Shown piece by piece: positions 42,724 through 51,141 of a stretch of DNA of 64,000 nucleotides (position 1 is the first letter of the stretch; each line of letters starts with the position of its first letter). The notes under the pieces were generated by a model. That model searched no databases, had not been told where the DNA came from, and saw only the letters and a program-made list of their open reading frames with translations. Location: assembly GCA_947382625.1 (NCBI GenBank), contig CANDAG010000012.1:39451-103450 (forward strand), in the 5' to 3' direction. The DNA comes from an uncultured Lachnospiraceae bacterium. GTDB taxonomy: Bacteria; Bacillota; Clostridia; Lachnospirales; Lachnospiraceae. Both the position numbers and the translations under genes were made by a program.

Positions 42724-42900
42724 GCGGAGCGCAGGATACATTTCCCGTCTCCCGGCCGTCTGCTGCATTCATCGCTGCTCCCGCCGCCATATGCCCTGAG
42801 GTGATCGTTTTCTTCATCAGGGTATCCCTTTCTTGTTTTTACTAAAATCTTTTGATTTCCTGTACTAGGATACCACATTTTTCTAAATATAGCATTAAGA

Positions 42901-43644
42901 TTATTCTTCGTTCAGTGTGCTGATCACAATAGCGTCCGGCGACACTCCTGTTTTGCGGATGATAATATCCTCGATCTGGGCCCTCTGGGCTTCTGTAAGC
43001 TCTACGGCATTTACCACCACGTCCACTGTTTCATCGGTGATACTGACCACCACATCATCAAAGCCCTTGCTTTCCAGCAGGATCTCCGCCGCTGTCTCCT
43101 TCTCTGCCACATCGGTAATGGCTATCATATTATCTACTGCTTCCTGTTTTTGTTCCTCACTGATATTCACATTATTGATGATCTCCAGCAGCGTTTCCTT
43201 ATTTCTCGCCCTGGTCTGCTCTTTTAAGAGTCTTGCCCCCGAAAGTGTATTTAAACTGCTTGCAGAGGTAAAAACCGCCTCTCCCGGCGTTTCCCCGTCG
43301 GAAATCTGATTTTCTGTATTCTGGGCCAGATCCCCTGTCATGTTCTCCGCAAGAAGCTCCTCCATGCTCTCATCCAGATAATTCTCCTCCTCCAGCACTA
43401 CCTCTGAGTCCAGGCTTTCAATATCGCTGTAGGCAGCCTGCTCCATATCCTCATCGGATATCTCAAACAAAGCAGCCACATCCGTGTCCATAGTCTCATC
43501 CCCGGCTACCACGGTATCGGACCCTGCCGTCATGATCTCCTCATCTGTGATTTTGCTGCCGGCAAAATTCAGGTAACCTGCAACTGCGATCATGATTGCC
43601 AGCGCTGTGATCATGATCTGATTCTTTTTCACCATATTCTTCAA
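42901..43644 (-). CDS. spoIIIAH: Stage III sporulation protein AH
   Basis: A 247-residue protein: one N-terminal membrane helix (about 9-26), a long acidic Glu/Asp-rich linker (about 35-130), and a C-terminal YscJ/FliF-like ring domain (about 150-245, including ENVNISEEQKQEAVDNMIAI-type helices and VELTEAQRAQIEDIIIRKTG). In B. subtilis SpoIIIAH in the mother-cell membrane pairs with SpoIIQ to form the channel to the forespore. Last gene of the operon. Confidence 0.93.
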   Translation of the reverse strand: MKNMVKKNQIMITALAIMIAVAGYLNFAGSKITDEEIMTAGSDTVVAGDETMDTDVAALFEISDEDMEQAAYSDIESLDSEVVLEEENYLDESMEELLAENMTGDLAQNTENQISDGETPGEAVFTSASSLNTLSGARLLKEQTRARNKETLLEIINNVNISEEQKQEAVDNMIAITDVAEKETAAEILLESKGFDDVVVSITDETVDVVVNAVELTEAQRAQIEDIIIRKTGVSPDAIVISTLNEE

Positions 43645-43662
43645 ATCCGTTTCTCCTTCTTA

Positions 43663-44313
43663 TTATGGTATCATTTTAACTATTTTAATTTTATGTGCCT
43701 CAATGCCAAATAATGCCTGAATTGCTTCTGTTATATTCCGGACGATCCCGGCATCTCCACCTCCCTGGGCAGATACCGCCACACCCTCCACCTTAGGCGC
43801 TAAGACCTGCTTCACATAGGGACCTGCGCTGCTCCCCTGCCTTTTGTCAAATACGGTTTCCTCACTGAAGCCGGTATCCATTGTCTTCCTGCTCCCTCCT
43901 GCGGAATCCGTCTCATCCACAGAGTTCCTTTCCCTGCTTTGATCCTTTTCCACTACAGACACCCCTGACCCCTCCAGGGTCACCATTACCCGGACACGCC
44001 CCACACCATCCATTGTAGCAAGCAGCTCTTCTAAGGAATGCTCCAGCATTGCAGCGTAGGAGATCAATTCCCCTTCGTAAGCAGCATCCGGATCTGCTGT
44101 TCTTCCTCCGGTGTCTGACTGTAATTTTATTATATCAGCTCCACTGTCCCATTGTTCGGACTGTGTTTTTGTTTTTTTATCCTCCACGGGCCATACAATT
44201 ACCAGAAGAAGAATCCCTACAAGGATCACGATCAGAAAATTATCCTTCGACAGCTTTCCCGTGAATTTACGGGCTATGCCCATTTCCTGTCTTTGCTCTT
44301 TTTTTTCCTGCAT
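43663..44313 (-). CDS. spoIIIAG: Stage III sporulation protein AG
   Basis: About 216 residues. One membrane helix (NFLIVILVGILLLVIVWP) is followed by an Asp/Ser-rich linker and a C-terminal ring-forming domain containing YAAMLEHSLEELLATMDGVG, RVMVTLEGSG and APKVEGVAVSAQGGGDAGIV. SpoIIIAG forms the large ring of the feeding-tube channel. The ATG at 44313 follows AGGTGGCAGAT; the longer frame overlaps spoIIIAF. Confidence 0.93.
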   Translation of the reverse strand: MQEKKEQRQEMGIARKFTGKLSKDNFLIVILVGILLLVIVWPVEDKKTKTQSEQWDSGADIIKLQSDTGGRTADPDAAYEGELISYAAMLEHSLEELLATMDGVGRVRVMVTLEGSGVSVVEKDQSRERNSVDETDSAGGSRKTMDTGFSEETVFDKRQGSSAGPYVKQVLAPKVEGVAVSAQGGGDAGIVRNITEAIQALFGIEAHKIKIVKMIP

Positions 44314-44344
44314 ATCTGCCACCTCTCTTTCCGGATCCTGCCCC

Positions 44345-44899
44345 TTACCGATCCCATATGATTTCGATCCTTCCGGCCTCAACCCCCAGACAGCTTCCAT
44401 AAAGCGCCTTCAGCTGCTCTTTTTCAGGATCCTCCTTTGCAGCATCATCTCTGTCTCCGGCTTCTCCCAGCTTAACAGGCTCGATGCGGATCTTATCTCC
44501 GTCTTCTCCTCTGCCTTTTTCAGATATGGTGATAATGATATTTTCCTTTTCCCGGTCAAAATCCACGCTCTCGATCCTGTGTACATCGTCGCATTCCTCC
44601 AATCTGCCTTTTAATTCCTCCCCAATGCCTTTGCTGACCAGATCTGCAGCCTCCTCCAGCACAAGCTCCCCGCTCTGTGCATGGACTGCCTGTTCCAGCT
44701 CCCATATCCTTTCCCGGATCTCCTGCTGTTTTTCCTCCTTTATCACAAAGCCGAATAATGGCTCTATAAGACGCAGGATCAGCATCACTCCCACCAGCAG
44801 TCTCACATACTTTCCATAGGTGTTGCCCGGCACAAAAAAAAGGATTGCCTGGGCAACGATCATAAAAATACATATCTCCTTTATAGCAAGGATCACCAA
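44345..44899 (-). CDS. spoIIIAF: Stage III sporulation protein AF
   Basis: A 184-residue protein with two N-terminal membrane helices (ICIFMIVAQAILFFV and YVRLLVGVMLILRLIEPLF) and a cytoplasmic ring-building domain (about 75-184). The start is non-ATG: TTG (44899) or GTG (44896) right after GGGGGGAGA, which lowers certainty on the exact first residue. Nine bases separate it from spoIIIAE. Confidence 0.9.
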   Translation of the reverse strand: MVILAIKEICIFMIVAQAILFFVPGNTYGKYVRLLVGVMLILRLIEPLFGFVIKEEKQQEIRERIWELEQAVHAQSGELVLEEAADLVSKGIGEELKGRLEECDDVHRIESVDFDREKENIIITISEKGRGEDGDKIRIEPVKLGEAGDRDDAAKEDPEKEQLKALYGSCLGVEAGRIEIIWDR

Positions 44900-44908
44900 T
44901 CTCCCCCC

Positions 44909-46087
44909 TTATGAAACAGATGTGCAGGATATTACCGCGATCACGATCAAAAACAGAGCTACCGCAGTAAACATACATTTAAAAAGCAGAAAACAGCCTT
45001 CCCCCACCCGGTCCGTACAGACTGATATCCTTTTATCGCTGACAATTCCCGTAATGGCAGCTCCCAGCTTAACCACTCCTGTGACGATCAGAATTTTAAG
45101 AAGAGGAAGGATGCAGGCACCTGTGATCAGAACAAAGAGAAGCACTCCCATACTGTTTTTGATCAAAACCGCTGACCCCAGCATCAGCTCGGTCATCCCC
45201 TCCGCAACACCTCCTATCCCCGGAATGGCAGAGAGCGCCTTGCGCAGGGCAGAGATCCGCAGGCTAGAAGCCACCGGCACGATCACGGACTGTACCAGGC
45301 TTAAGCCGGTCACGGCACCAACAGAAACCTTAAGCAAAAGTCCGATCACCCTGGCAATAAAATCCAAAAGGAGCGAGAGCTTCTCCTCAGACCAGAGCCC
45401 GTTTAAAAGGGATAACATTACATAGCTGTAGATCAGAGGGACCAATACCTTATTTAAAAAGGTCTCTGCCAGGTAGGCAAGCACCAGCATCAGCTGATAA
45501 TAGTATGATGCTGCCGCTGTCCCCTGGGCAGTCCCTACGGCAATAAAATATGTAGGGATAAACAGTCTGATAAACAGCACAATATTTTCTATCGCTCCTG
45601 CCACCACCTCCGATACAAAAAGAAATACCTTTGTAAGTATGACCATCAAAAACAGATATAAAAAGTAAAATCCCGCCTGGGCGATCTGTTCCCCTGCAAA
45701 CAGATCGGAGAATTCTGCAAAAAGAGCGGAAACCACCCCAAGCACCAGGATATAGACCAGGATCTGCCTGATCCCTCCGAGCTCTCCCTTCAACGATCCC
45801 CCGACCTGTTCGATCAGCAGCCTGAAAGCATCCCCTGCCCGCCCATCCATGATCATCCCCAAAAGCTCCTTTCCATCCAGATGGAAGCCCGGGAAAAGCT
45901 GATCCATCCCCTCATTGACAGCCCCCATATCGCAGGCGGCAAGCCAGCTGTCTATATAAGAAAGCTCCTGCCCCTGCTCTTCCGGTTCTGAATCCCTTTT
46001 TTCCTGAGCCTGTGCTTCCTTTTCCCACAAAAAGAGGGCTAACAGCAGAATCGCCAAAAAGAATAGCATCCTCCGTCTTTTCATCAT
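44909..46087 (-). CDS. spoIIIAE: Stage III sporulation protein AE
   Basis: A 392-residue membrane protein with an N-terminal signal-like helix (MLFFLAILLLALFLWE) and about eight further helices. The conserved blocks include LRISALRKALSAIPGIGGVA and VGAVTGLSLVQSVIVPVASS. It is a core membrane part of the SpoIIIA-SpoIIQ complex that keeps the engulfed forespore active. It lies between spoIIIAD and spoIIIAF. Confidence 0.95.
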   Translation of the reverse strand: MMKRRRMLFFLAILLLALFLWEKEAQAQEKRDSEPEEQGQELSYIDSWLAACDMGAVNEGMDQLFPGFHLDGKELLGMIMDGRAGDAFRLLIEQVGGSLKGELGGIRQILVYILVLGVVSALFAEFSDLFAGEQIAQAGFYFLYLFLMVILTKVFLFVSEVVAGAIENIVLFIRLFIPTYFIAVGTAQGTAAASYYYQLMLVLAYLAETFLNKVLVPLIYSYVMLSLLNGLWSEEKLSLLLDFIARVIGLLLKVSVGAVTGLSLVQSVIVPVASSLRISALRKALSAIPGIGGVAEGMTELMLGSAVLIKNSMGVLLFVLITGACILPLLKILIVTGVVKLGAAITGIVSDKRISVCTDRVGEGCFLLFKCMFTAVALFLIVIAVISCTSVS

Positions 46088-46105
46088 CTCTGCCCCGCTT
46101 TCTTC

Positions 46106-46492
46106 TCATCCGGCTATGGCGTTGATATTTTCGATCACAGCTGCCAGAACCGGAAGCCCCATAAGCAGCACCGACAGTTTCCCGAAGATCTCGATCTGTC
46201 CGGCCACCGCTCCGTAACCTGCATCCTTACATATAGAAGCACAGAATTCACAGACATAAGTGATACCCACTGCCTTAAACAAAAATCCAAGATAATCCGT
46301 GCTTCCACTTAAGTTCTCCTGCAGCCCCTTTATCCGTATCAGCAGAGTCTCCAGACCGCTTACCGAAAAAGTAAAGATCAACAGACAGACTGCAGCGCCC
46401 AGATAAAGGGCATATTCCGGCCGGCTGGACTTAAACTGCAGGGCCAGCATCACTCCTGCCACGCCAAGCATTCCGATTTTTATAATTTCCAT
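46106..46492 (-). CDS. spoIIIAD: Stage III sporulation protein AD
   Basis: About 128 residues with four hydrophobic helices; EIIKIGMLGVAGVMLALQFK at the start, then SRPEYALYLGAAVCLLIFTF and YVCEFCASICKDAGYGAVAG. A membrane component of the channel complex, related to SpoIIIAC. The ATG at 46492 follows AGGGG; a longer frame to 46519 has no site. Confidence 0.94.
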   Translation of the reverse strand: MEIIKIGMLGVAGVMLALQFKSSRPEYALYLGAAVCLLIFTFSVSGLETLLIRIKGLQENLSGSTDYLGFLFKAVGITYVCEFCASICKDAGYGAVAGQIEIFGKLSVLLMGLPVLAAVIENINAIAG

Positions 46493-46534
46493 ACTTATAC
46501 CCCTGCAATCCTTTCCCAAACAGTGCTTCGCTTT

Positions 46535-46729
46535 CTATAAGCTGAACAGATCCTGGATCATAATGAACAGATCATAGATATAGGGCAGGATCCAGGTCAA
46601 CACCAGGATCAGGCCTGCCAGACTGATCAGGAAGGCGTGCTCCTCCCGCCCGCTATGCTTTAAGATCTGTCCTAAAATGGTGATCAGTATCCCTACCGCC
46701 GCTATTTTAAAAATCAGGTTTATCTCCAT
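46535..46729 (-). CDS. spoIIIAC: Stage III sporulation protein AC
   Basis: A 64-residue protein of two membrane helices (IFKIAAVGILITILGQILKH and FLISLAGLILVLTWILPYIY) in the family layout. It is the smallest member of the SpoIIIA complex. Start ATG follows AAGGAGC. Confidence 0.95.
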   Translation of the reverse strand: MEINLIFKIAAVGILITILGQILKHSGREEHAFLISLAGLILVLTWILPYIYDLFIMIQDLFSL

Positions 46730-46749
46730 ACTCCGCTCCTTAACAGTCC

Positions 46750-47265
46750 CTAAAGGAGCAGAATGGAAATCAGGATTCCCACACTCACCCCAAGACTCAT
46801 GATCATTTTGTTCTTATTTCTCTTCTCCTGCTCCAGTTGTTCAATCTGCAAAGCAGTTTCGTGTAAAAGTGCCTCCAATGCCTTAGCCTGGGCATTTTCC
46901 TCCATGAATCCCAGGCAAAACGGAAAATCATAAAGCAGCTTTTTCTCCTGTCTTTTTAAGGGGGTCCGAGTCAGTACCTTGTCCATCTGCTCCTTCCAGA
47001 GAAGGGGCAGATTTTCCTTCCCTTCATAAATACCTGTATAAACCGCCTCAAAGGCCTCACCGAAGGGTTCCGGCTCCTTTCTGGAAAGCTCCAGCAAGGC
47101 GTCCGGAACCGCCGCCTTCTGATAGGCAATATAGTACTTTAAGCTTTCATAGATCCCCTGTATCTGCTTCAAAAGTGCAAGGCGCAGGCTTATATCTCTG
47201 CAAAGGCTGCCTGCGAAACCAATACATCCGCCTATCACCATAAAACATCCTGTCAGCTGCAGCAT
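46750..47265 (-). CDS. spoIIIAB: Stage III sporulation protein AB
   Basis: A 171-residue protein with a membrane helix at each end (TGCFMVIGGCIGFAG and MIMSLGVSVGILISILLL) and a cytoplasmic helical domain between. The fold is related to GspF of type II secretion, and it is thought to work with the ATPase SpoIIIAA. It overlaps spoIIIAA by 13 bases. Confidence 0.94.
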   Translation of the reverse strand: MLQLTGCFMVIGGCIGFAGSLCRDISLRLALLKQIQGIYESLKYYIAYQKAAVPDALLELSRKEPEPFGEAFEAVYTGIYEGKENLPLLWKEQMDKVLTRTPLKRQEKKLLYDFPFCLGFMEENAQAKALEALLHETALQIEQLEQEKRNKNKMIMSLGVSVGILISILLL

Positions 47266-48290
47266 ACACCCTCCCTGCCGGCGGAAAACAACCGCTCTCC
47301 TCTGCCGTCACAAATTTCTCTGACTCTGCATTTTCCATCGTTTTTTTCAAGAAACACAAACCGCTGGAATAACTTCTCCGGCCGGTAGTCCAAAAAAATT
47401 TCCTCTTTTCCGCCGGACTGCATGCGACATTTCACATCCTCCATGGAATTGCCATGCATCGTTGCCGCCACACTGCTTCCGCATTGCAGCACCTGAAAAA
47501 CCGCCTTCATATCCTCCGTGCCACCAATCTCATCCACGGCCACCACCTCCGGCGCCATAGAACGCATCAGAAGCATCATCCCCTGAACCTTAGGACATCC
47601 ATCCAGCACATCGGTACGGATCCCCAGATCATTCTGAGGAATCCCCATAAAGCTTCCGCCAATCTCAGACCGCTCGTCCACCACTCCCACCTGCCGCCCC
47701 GGGCCATAAGCATTTCCAACCGACACCTGCCGGACGATATCCCGAAGCAGAGTGGTTTTGCCGCATCCCGGGGGAGAGACTAAAAGGGTATTCAAAAAAC
47801 GGGTTTTCTCATACAAATAGGGCATAACCTCACCGGCTGCGCCGATCACCTCGTGAGATATCCTGATATTTAAAAAGCGGATACGGGTAATGTTCCTTAC
47901 CATTCCCTTTTCGTTCAGGACCACCTGTCCCGCCAGACCGATCCTGTGCCCTCCCGGCACTGTCAGAAATCCCTGCCGGATCTCATTTTCAAAAGCGTAG
48001 GGAGAATACCGGCAGATATGTCCGATGATCTCGTCCAGCTCTCTCTCCGTCACATACCAGGCCCCCTCCGGGCCCTGGCACAGCTCTCCCTTAGATGATA
48101 AAAATCTTTCCTTCCCGGAAACCCGAAGTCTTACCGGCTGCCCTGCTCCCATCCGGATCTCCTGCAATTTGTCTCCCTTTAAAAGCACCTGGCCCCATTT
48201 ATCCCTCATGGACTCCGGAAATATCCCTGTGATCTCTTTTTGCCTGGTAAGCTCTTTTTGCAAAGCAAGTTCTTTCTGCTTTATCATCAT
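47253..48290 (-). CDS. spoIIIAA: Stage III sporulation protein AA (secretion-type ATPase)
   Basis: About 345 residues with Walker A (VSPPGCGKTTLLRDI), the block VVDERSEIGGSFMGIPQNDL, Walker B region APEVVAVDEIGGTEDMKAVF and MHGNSMEDVK. It is the ATPase of the SpoIIIA complex. The first ATG behind GAGG is at 48290. The N terminus carries a charged Lys/Glu/Gln stretch (QKELALQKELTRQKEITG) that I do not see in the family core. It is the first gene of the operon. Confidence 0.95.
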   Translation of the reverse strand: MMIKQKELALQKELTRQKEITGIFPESMRDKWGQVLLKGDKLQEIRMGAGQPVRLRVSGKERFLSSKGELCQGPEGAWYVTERELDEIIGHICRYSPYAFENEIRQGFLTVPGGHRIGLAGQVVLNEKGMVRNITRIRFLNIRISHEVIGAAGEVMPYLYEKTRFLNTLLVSPPGCGKTTLLRDIVRQVSVGNAYGPGRQVGVVDERSEIGGSFMGIPQNDLGIRTDVLDGCPKVQGMMLLMRSMAPEVVAVDEIGGTEDMKAVFQVLQCGSSVAATMHGNSMEDVKCRMQSGGKEEIFLDYRPEKLFQRFVFLEKNDGKCRVREICDGRGERLFSAGREGVCCS

Positions 48291-48334
48291 CTTCACCTCT
48301 TATCCCAATATATGACGGTTTGTCCGGATTATGA

Positions 48335-48411
48335 CTAAACAACGGATAACACGCCTTGCGAGTTATCCTTATGCCAAACAACGGACAGAACGCTCCGCGA
48401 ACTGTCCGTAT
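48335..48411. repeat. Dispersed hairpin repeats, tandem copies I1 and I2
   Basis: I1 (48335-48373) has outer stem GGATAAC/GTTATCC; I2 (48374-48411) has GGACAG/CTGTCC with inner CGC-TCC-GCG. Both start with AAACAACGGA. They lie between pnp and spoIIIAA. Confidence 0.85.
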
Positions 48412-48413
48412 CT

Positions 48414-48446
48414 AAAAAGGCGCCGCCCGATTCCGGGCAACGCCTT
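48414..48446 (-). terminator. Terminator after pnp
   Basis: AAGGCG plus CCGCCCG pairs with CGGGCAACGCCTT (to 48446); the minus strand continues with five T (48418-48414). Confidence 0.85.
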
Positions 48447-48486
48447 CTTTTATAAAAATACTACTGTTACTAAATTTCCGCTGTAC

Positions 48487-50586
48487 TTATCTTGTGGCAG
48501 CCTGAGCCACATCCTTCATGGAGAAGCTCATTCTGCCCATCTTATCCTTGCCAAGGCAGACTACCGTCACCTTATCACCCAGGGTAAGTACATCCTCCAC
48601 CCGGTTGATCCTGTTCTTGGCAATCTTGGAAATATGAACCATTCCCTCCTTGCCGGGGGCGAACTCTATGAAAGCGCCAAATTCCTTGATGCTCACCACA
48701 ATCCCCTGGAAGATCTGTCCTTCCTGGTAATCCGTTACGATGGTCTTGATATATTCTACTGCCTTGTCCATCATAGCAGGATCGGTACCGCATACAGACA
48801 CATTTCCGTCATCTGTGATATCGATCTTAACGCCGGTACGGGCAATGATCTCATTGATGGTCTTGCCTCTCTGTCCAACCACATCCCCGATCTTTTCAGG
48901 ATCGATCTGGATGGAAATGATCTTGGGTGCATAAGGGCCAACCTCCGGCCTGGGCTCTGCGATGGCCTTCTTCATACAGGTATCCATGATAAACATTCTT
49001 GCTTCCCTGCATCTTGCGATGGCGCCTTCCACCATAGATCTGGTCAGACCATGGATCTTAATATCCATCTGAATCGCGGTAATACCTTCCGTGGTACCTG
49101 TTACCTTAAAGTCCATATCTCCGAAGAAATCCTCAAGCCCCTGGATATCCGTAAGAAGTACATAGTCCTCATCCTCTTCTCCGGTTACAAGACCGCAGGA
49201 AATACCGGCCACCATCTTCTTAATGGGCACGCCTGCTGCCATCAGTGACATACAGGAGGCACAGGTAGACGCCATGGAGGTTGAGCCGTTGGACTCAAAG
49301 GTTTCGGATACGGTACGGATCGCATAAGGGAATTCTTCCTCGGAAGGAAGTACCGGGATCAGCGCTCTCTCAGCCAATGCCCCGTGACCGATCTCTCTTC
49401 TGCCGGGTCCTCTGGAGGGCTTGGTCTCTCCTACAGAGTAGGAAGGGAAGTTGTAGTGATGCATATAACGCTTGCTCACCTCGTTCTCATCGAGCCCGTC
49501 GATCTTCTGCTGTTCAGACAAAGGAGCCAGGGTACATACATTGCAGATCTGAGTCTGTCCTCTGGTAAACATAGCGGAGCCATGGACTCTGGGGATGATA
49601 TCAACCTCTGCTGCCAGCGGACGGATCTGAGTGATCTCACGGCCGTCAGGACGCTTGCGATCCTTCAGGATCATCTTCCGCACGGTTTTCTTCTGATACT
49701 GATAAACAGCCTCGCCAAGCACTGCAAGCCACTCTTCGTTCTCTGCAAAGGCCTCCTCTAACTTCTCTGTGATGTTTTTGATATTTTCCTCACGCACCTG
49801 CTTCTCGTCTGTGAAGACTGCCTCCTCCATCTCTGCCGGAGGTACGATCTCCCTGATGGCGGCAAACAGCTCTTCAGGCACGGCACAGCTTGTATAGGTG
49901 TGCTTGGGCTTGCCAACCTCTGCCACGATCTGATCGATAAAAGCAATAATGGTCTGGTTGATCTCATGGGCCTTATAGATCGCCTCGATCATCTTGTCCT
50001 CAGGAACCTCATTGGCGCCTGCCTCTATCATGATCACCTTCTGTGCCGTGGATGCCACGGTCAGGTTTAAGTCTCCGTTTTTCCATTGTTCCTGGGAAGG
50101 ATTTACCACGAACTCACCGTCCACCATTCCCATCTGAGTCATGGCGCAGGGGCCGTCAAAGGGAATATCTGAAATACTGGTGGCGATCGCCGCACCGATC
50201 ATGGCTACCAGCTCCGGACGGCACTGAGGGTCAACGCTCATAACCATATTGTTCAAGGTCACATCATTTCTGTAATCCTTGGGAAACAGAGGACGCATAG
50301 GCCTGTCGATCACACGGCTGGTGAGAACGGCGTTCTCCGAAGCCTTACCCTCTCTCTTGTTGAATCCCCCGGGAATCTTGCCTACTGCATACATCTTTTC
50401 TTCAAATTCTACGCTCAAAGGGAAAAAGTCGATTCCCTCTCTTGGCTTGTCCGATGCGGTAGCAGTAGATAATACCGTAGTATCACCGTAATGCATGAAC
50501 GCGCATCCGTTTGCCTGCTTGCCTACCCTGCCGATGTCTACGCTTAAGGTACGCCCGGCAAGCTCCATTGAAAATGTCTTGTACAT
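48487..50586 (-). CDS. pnp: Polyribonucleotide nucleotidyltransferase (PNPase)
   Basis: A 699-residue protein with two RNase PH domains (first about 1-210, second with GQTQICNVCTLAPL and SFETFESNGSTSMASTCASC-type blocks), a KH domain (IGDVVGQRGKTINEIIARTG) and a C-terminal S1 domain (GQIFQGIVVSIKEFGAFIEF). It degrades RNA 3' to 5' by phosphorolysis. The ATG at 50586 follows GGAGAGAG; the longer frame to 50724 runs through the rpsO terminator. Downstream of rpsO, the usual order. Confidence 0.97.
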   Translation of the reverse strand: MYKTFSMELAGRTLSVDIGRVGKQANGCAFMHYGDTTVLSTATASDKPREGIDFFPLSVEFEEKMYAVGKIPGGFNKREGKASENAVLTSRVIDRPMRPLFPKDYRNDVTLNNMVMSVDPQCRPELVAMIGAAIATSISDIPFDGPCAMTQMGMVDGEFVVNPSQEQWKNGDLNLTVASTAQKVIMIEAGANEVPEDKMIEAIYKAHEINQTIIAFIDQIVAEVGKPKHTYTSCAVPEELFAAIREIVPPAEMEEAVFTDEKQVREENIKNITEKLEEAFAENEEWLAVLGEAVYQYQKKTVRKMILKDRKRPDGREITQIRPLAAEVDIIPRVHGSAMFTRGQTQICNVCTLAPLSEQQKIDGLDENEVSKRYMHHYNFPSYSVGETKPSRGPGRREIGHGALAERALIPVLPSEEEFPYAIRTVSETFESNGSTSMASTCASCMSLMAAGVPIKKMVAGISCGLVTGEEDEDYVLLTDIQGLEDFFGDMDFKVTGTTEGITAIQMDIKIHGLTRSMVEGAIARCREARMFIMDTCMKKAIAEPRPEVGPYAPKIISIQIDPEKIGDVVGQRGKTINEIIARTGVKIDITDDGNVSVCGTDPAMMDKAVEYIKTIVTDYQEGQIFQGIVVSIKEFGAFIEFAPGKEGMVHISKIAKNRINRVEDVLTLGDKVTVVCLGKDKMGRMSFSMKDVAQAATR

Positions 50587-50652
50587 ATCTCTCTCCTTTT
50601 CTCTTCTACCGGCTGCTCCTTTGGCAGCTATCTCACACTCTTCCAAAAACGG

Positions 50653-50685
50653 AAAAAGGCGGAGTCTCTTTTTCTGCTCCGCCTT
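50653..50685 (-). terminator. Terminator between rpsO and pnp
   Basis: AAGGCGGAG (50656-50664) pairs with CTCCGCCTT (50677-50685), followed by T on the minus strand. Partial readthrough would feed pnp. Confidence 0.85.
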
Positions 50686-50698
50686 AAAACTGCCGTTT

Positions 50699-50965
50699 TT
50701 ACTTTCTGATTCCCAGTTTTTCAATCAAAGCACGGTACCTTTCAATGTCCTTATCCTTAAGATAATTAAGAAGACCACGTCTCTGACCTACCATCTTGAA
50801 CATACCTCTTCTGGAGTGATTATCCTTGGGATGCTGCTTTAAGTGCTCTGTAAGCTCTGCGATCCTTGCGGAAAGCACTGCGATCTGCACCTCCGGCGAT
50901 CCTGTATCTCCTTCGGTTCTTGCATATTCCTGCATGATGGCTGTTTTCTTTTCCTTAGAAATCAT
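50699..50965 (-). CDS. rpsO: 30S ribosomal protein S15
   Basis: An 88-residue protein, exact family length: [60 protein letters not shown]. It binds 16S rRNA early in assembly. The ATG at 50965 follows AAGGAGGAAATTCAA. In many Firmicutes S15 represses its own leader; the short leader here ends in a possible degenerate hairpin repeat (50992-51024). Confidence 0.98.
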   Translation of the reverse strand: MISKEKKTAIMQEYARTEGDTGSPEVQIAVLSARIAELTEHLKQHPKDNHSRRGMFKMVGQRRGLLNYLKDKDIERYRALIEKLGIRK

Positions 50966-50991
50966 TTGAATTTCCTCCTTATTTTTCAAAC

Positions 50992-51024
50992 GCCGGATGC
51001 CAGGAGCTGGTCGGAGTATCCATA
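50992..51024. repeat. Possible degenerate copy of the dispersed hairpin repeat
   Basis: ACGCCGGATGCCAGG matches the left half of copy D, and the unit ends in ATCC, but the inner CGC-GAA-GCG part has changed. It lies just upstream of rpsO. Confidence 0.35.
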
Positions 51025-51141
51025 GCTCTGAGCAACGGCTATTTTTCATACCGATTTATGATAGCATACTTGAAGAGAGGTGTAAAGTGTTTTTTGATGC
51101 CTTATTGCTTCCTTATTGCTTCCTTAAAAAGCAAACTATTA

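Noticed and set aside
42687-42878. A 63-residue minus-strand frame downstream of spoIIIAH
   Set aside because: It is made largely of hairpin repeat H, has no ribosome binding site, and its end copies the LRxPAY tail seen in the dxs repeat.
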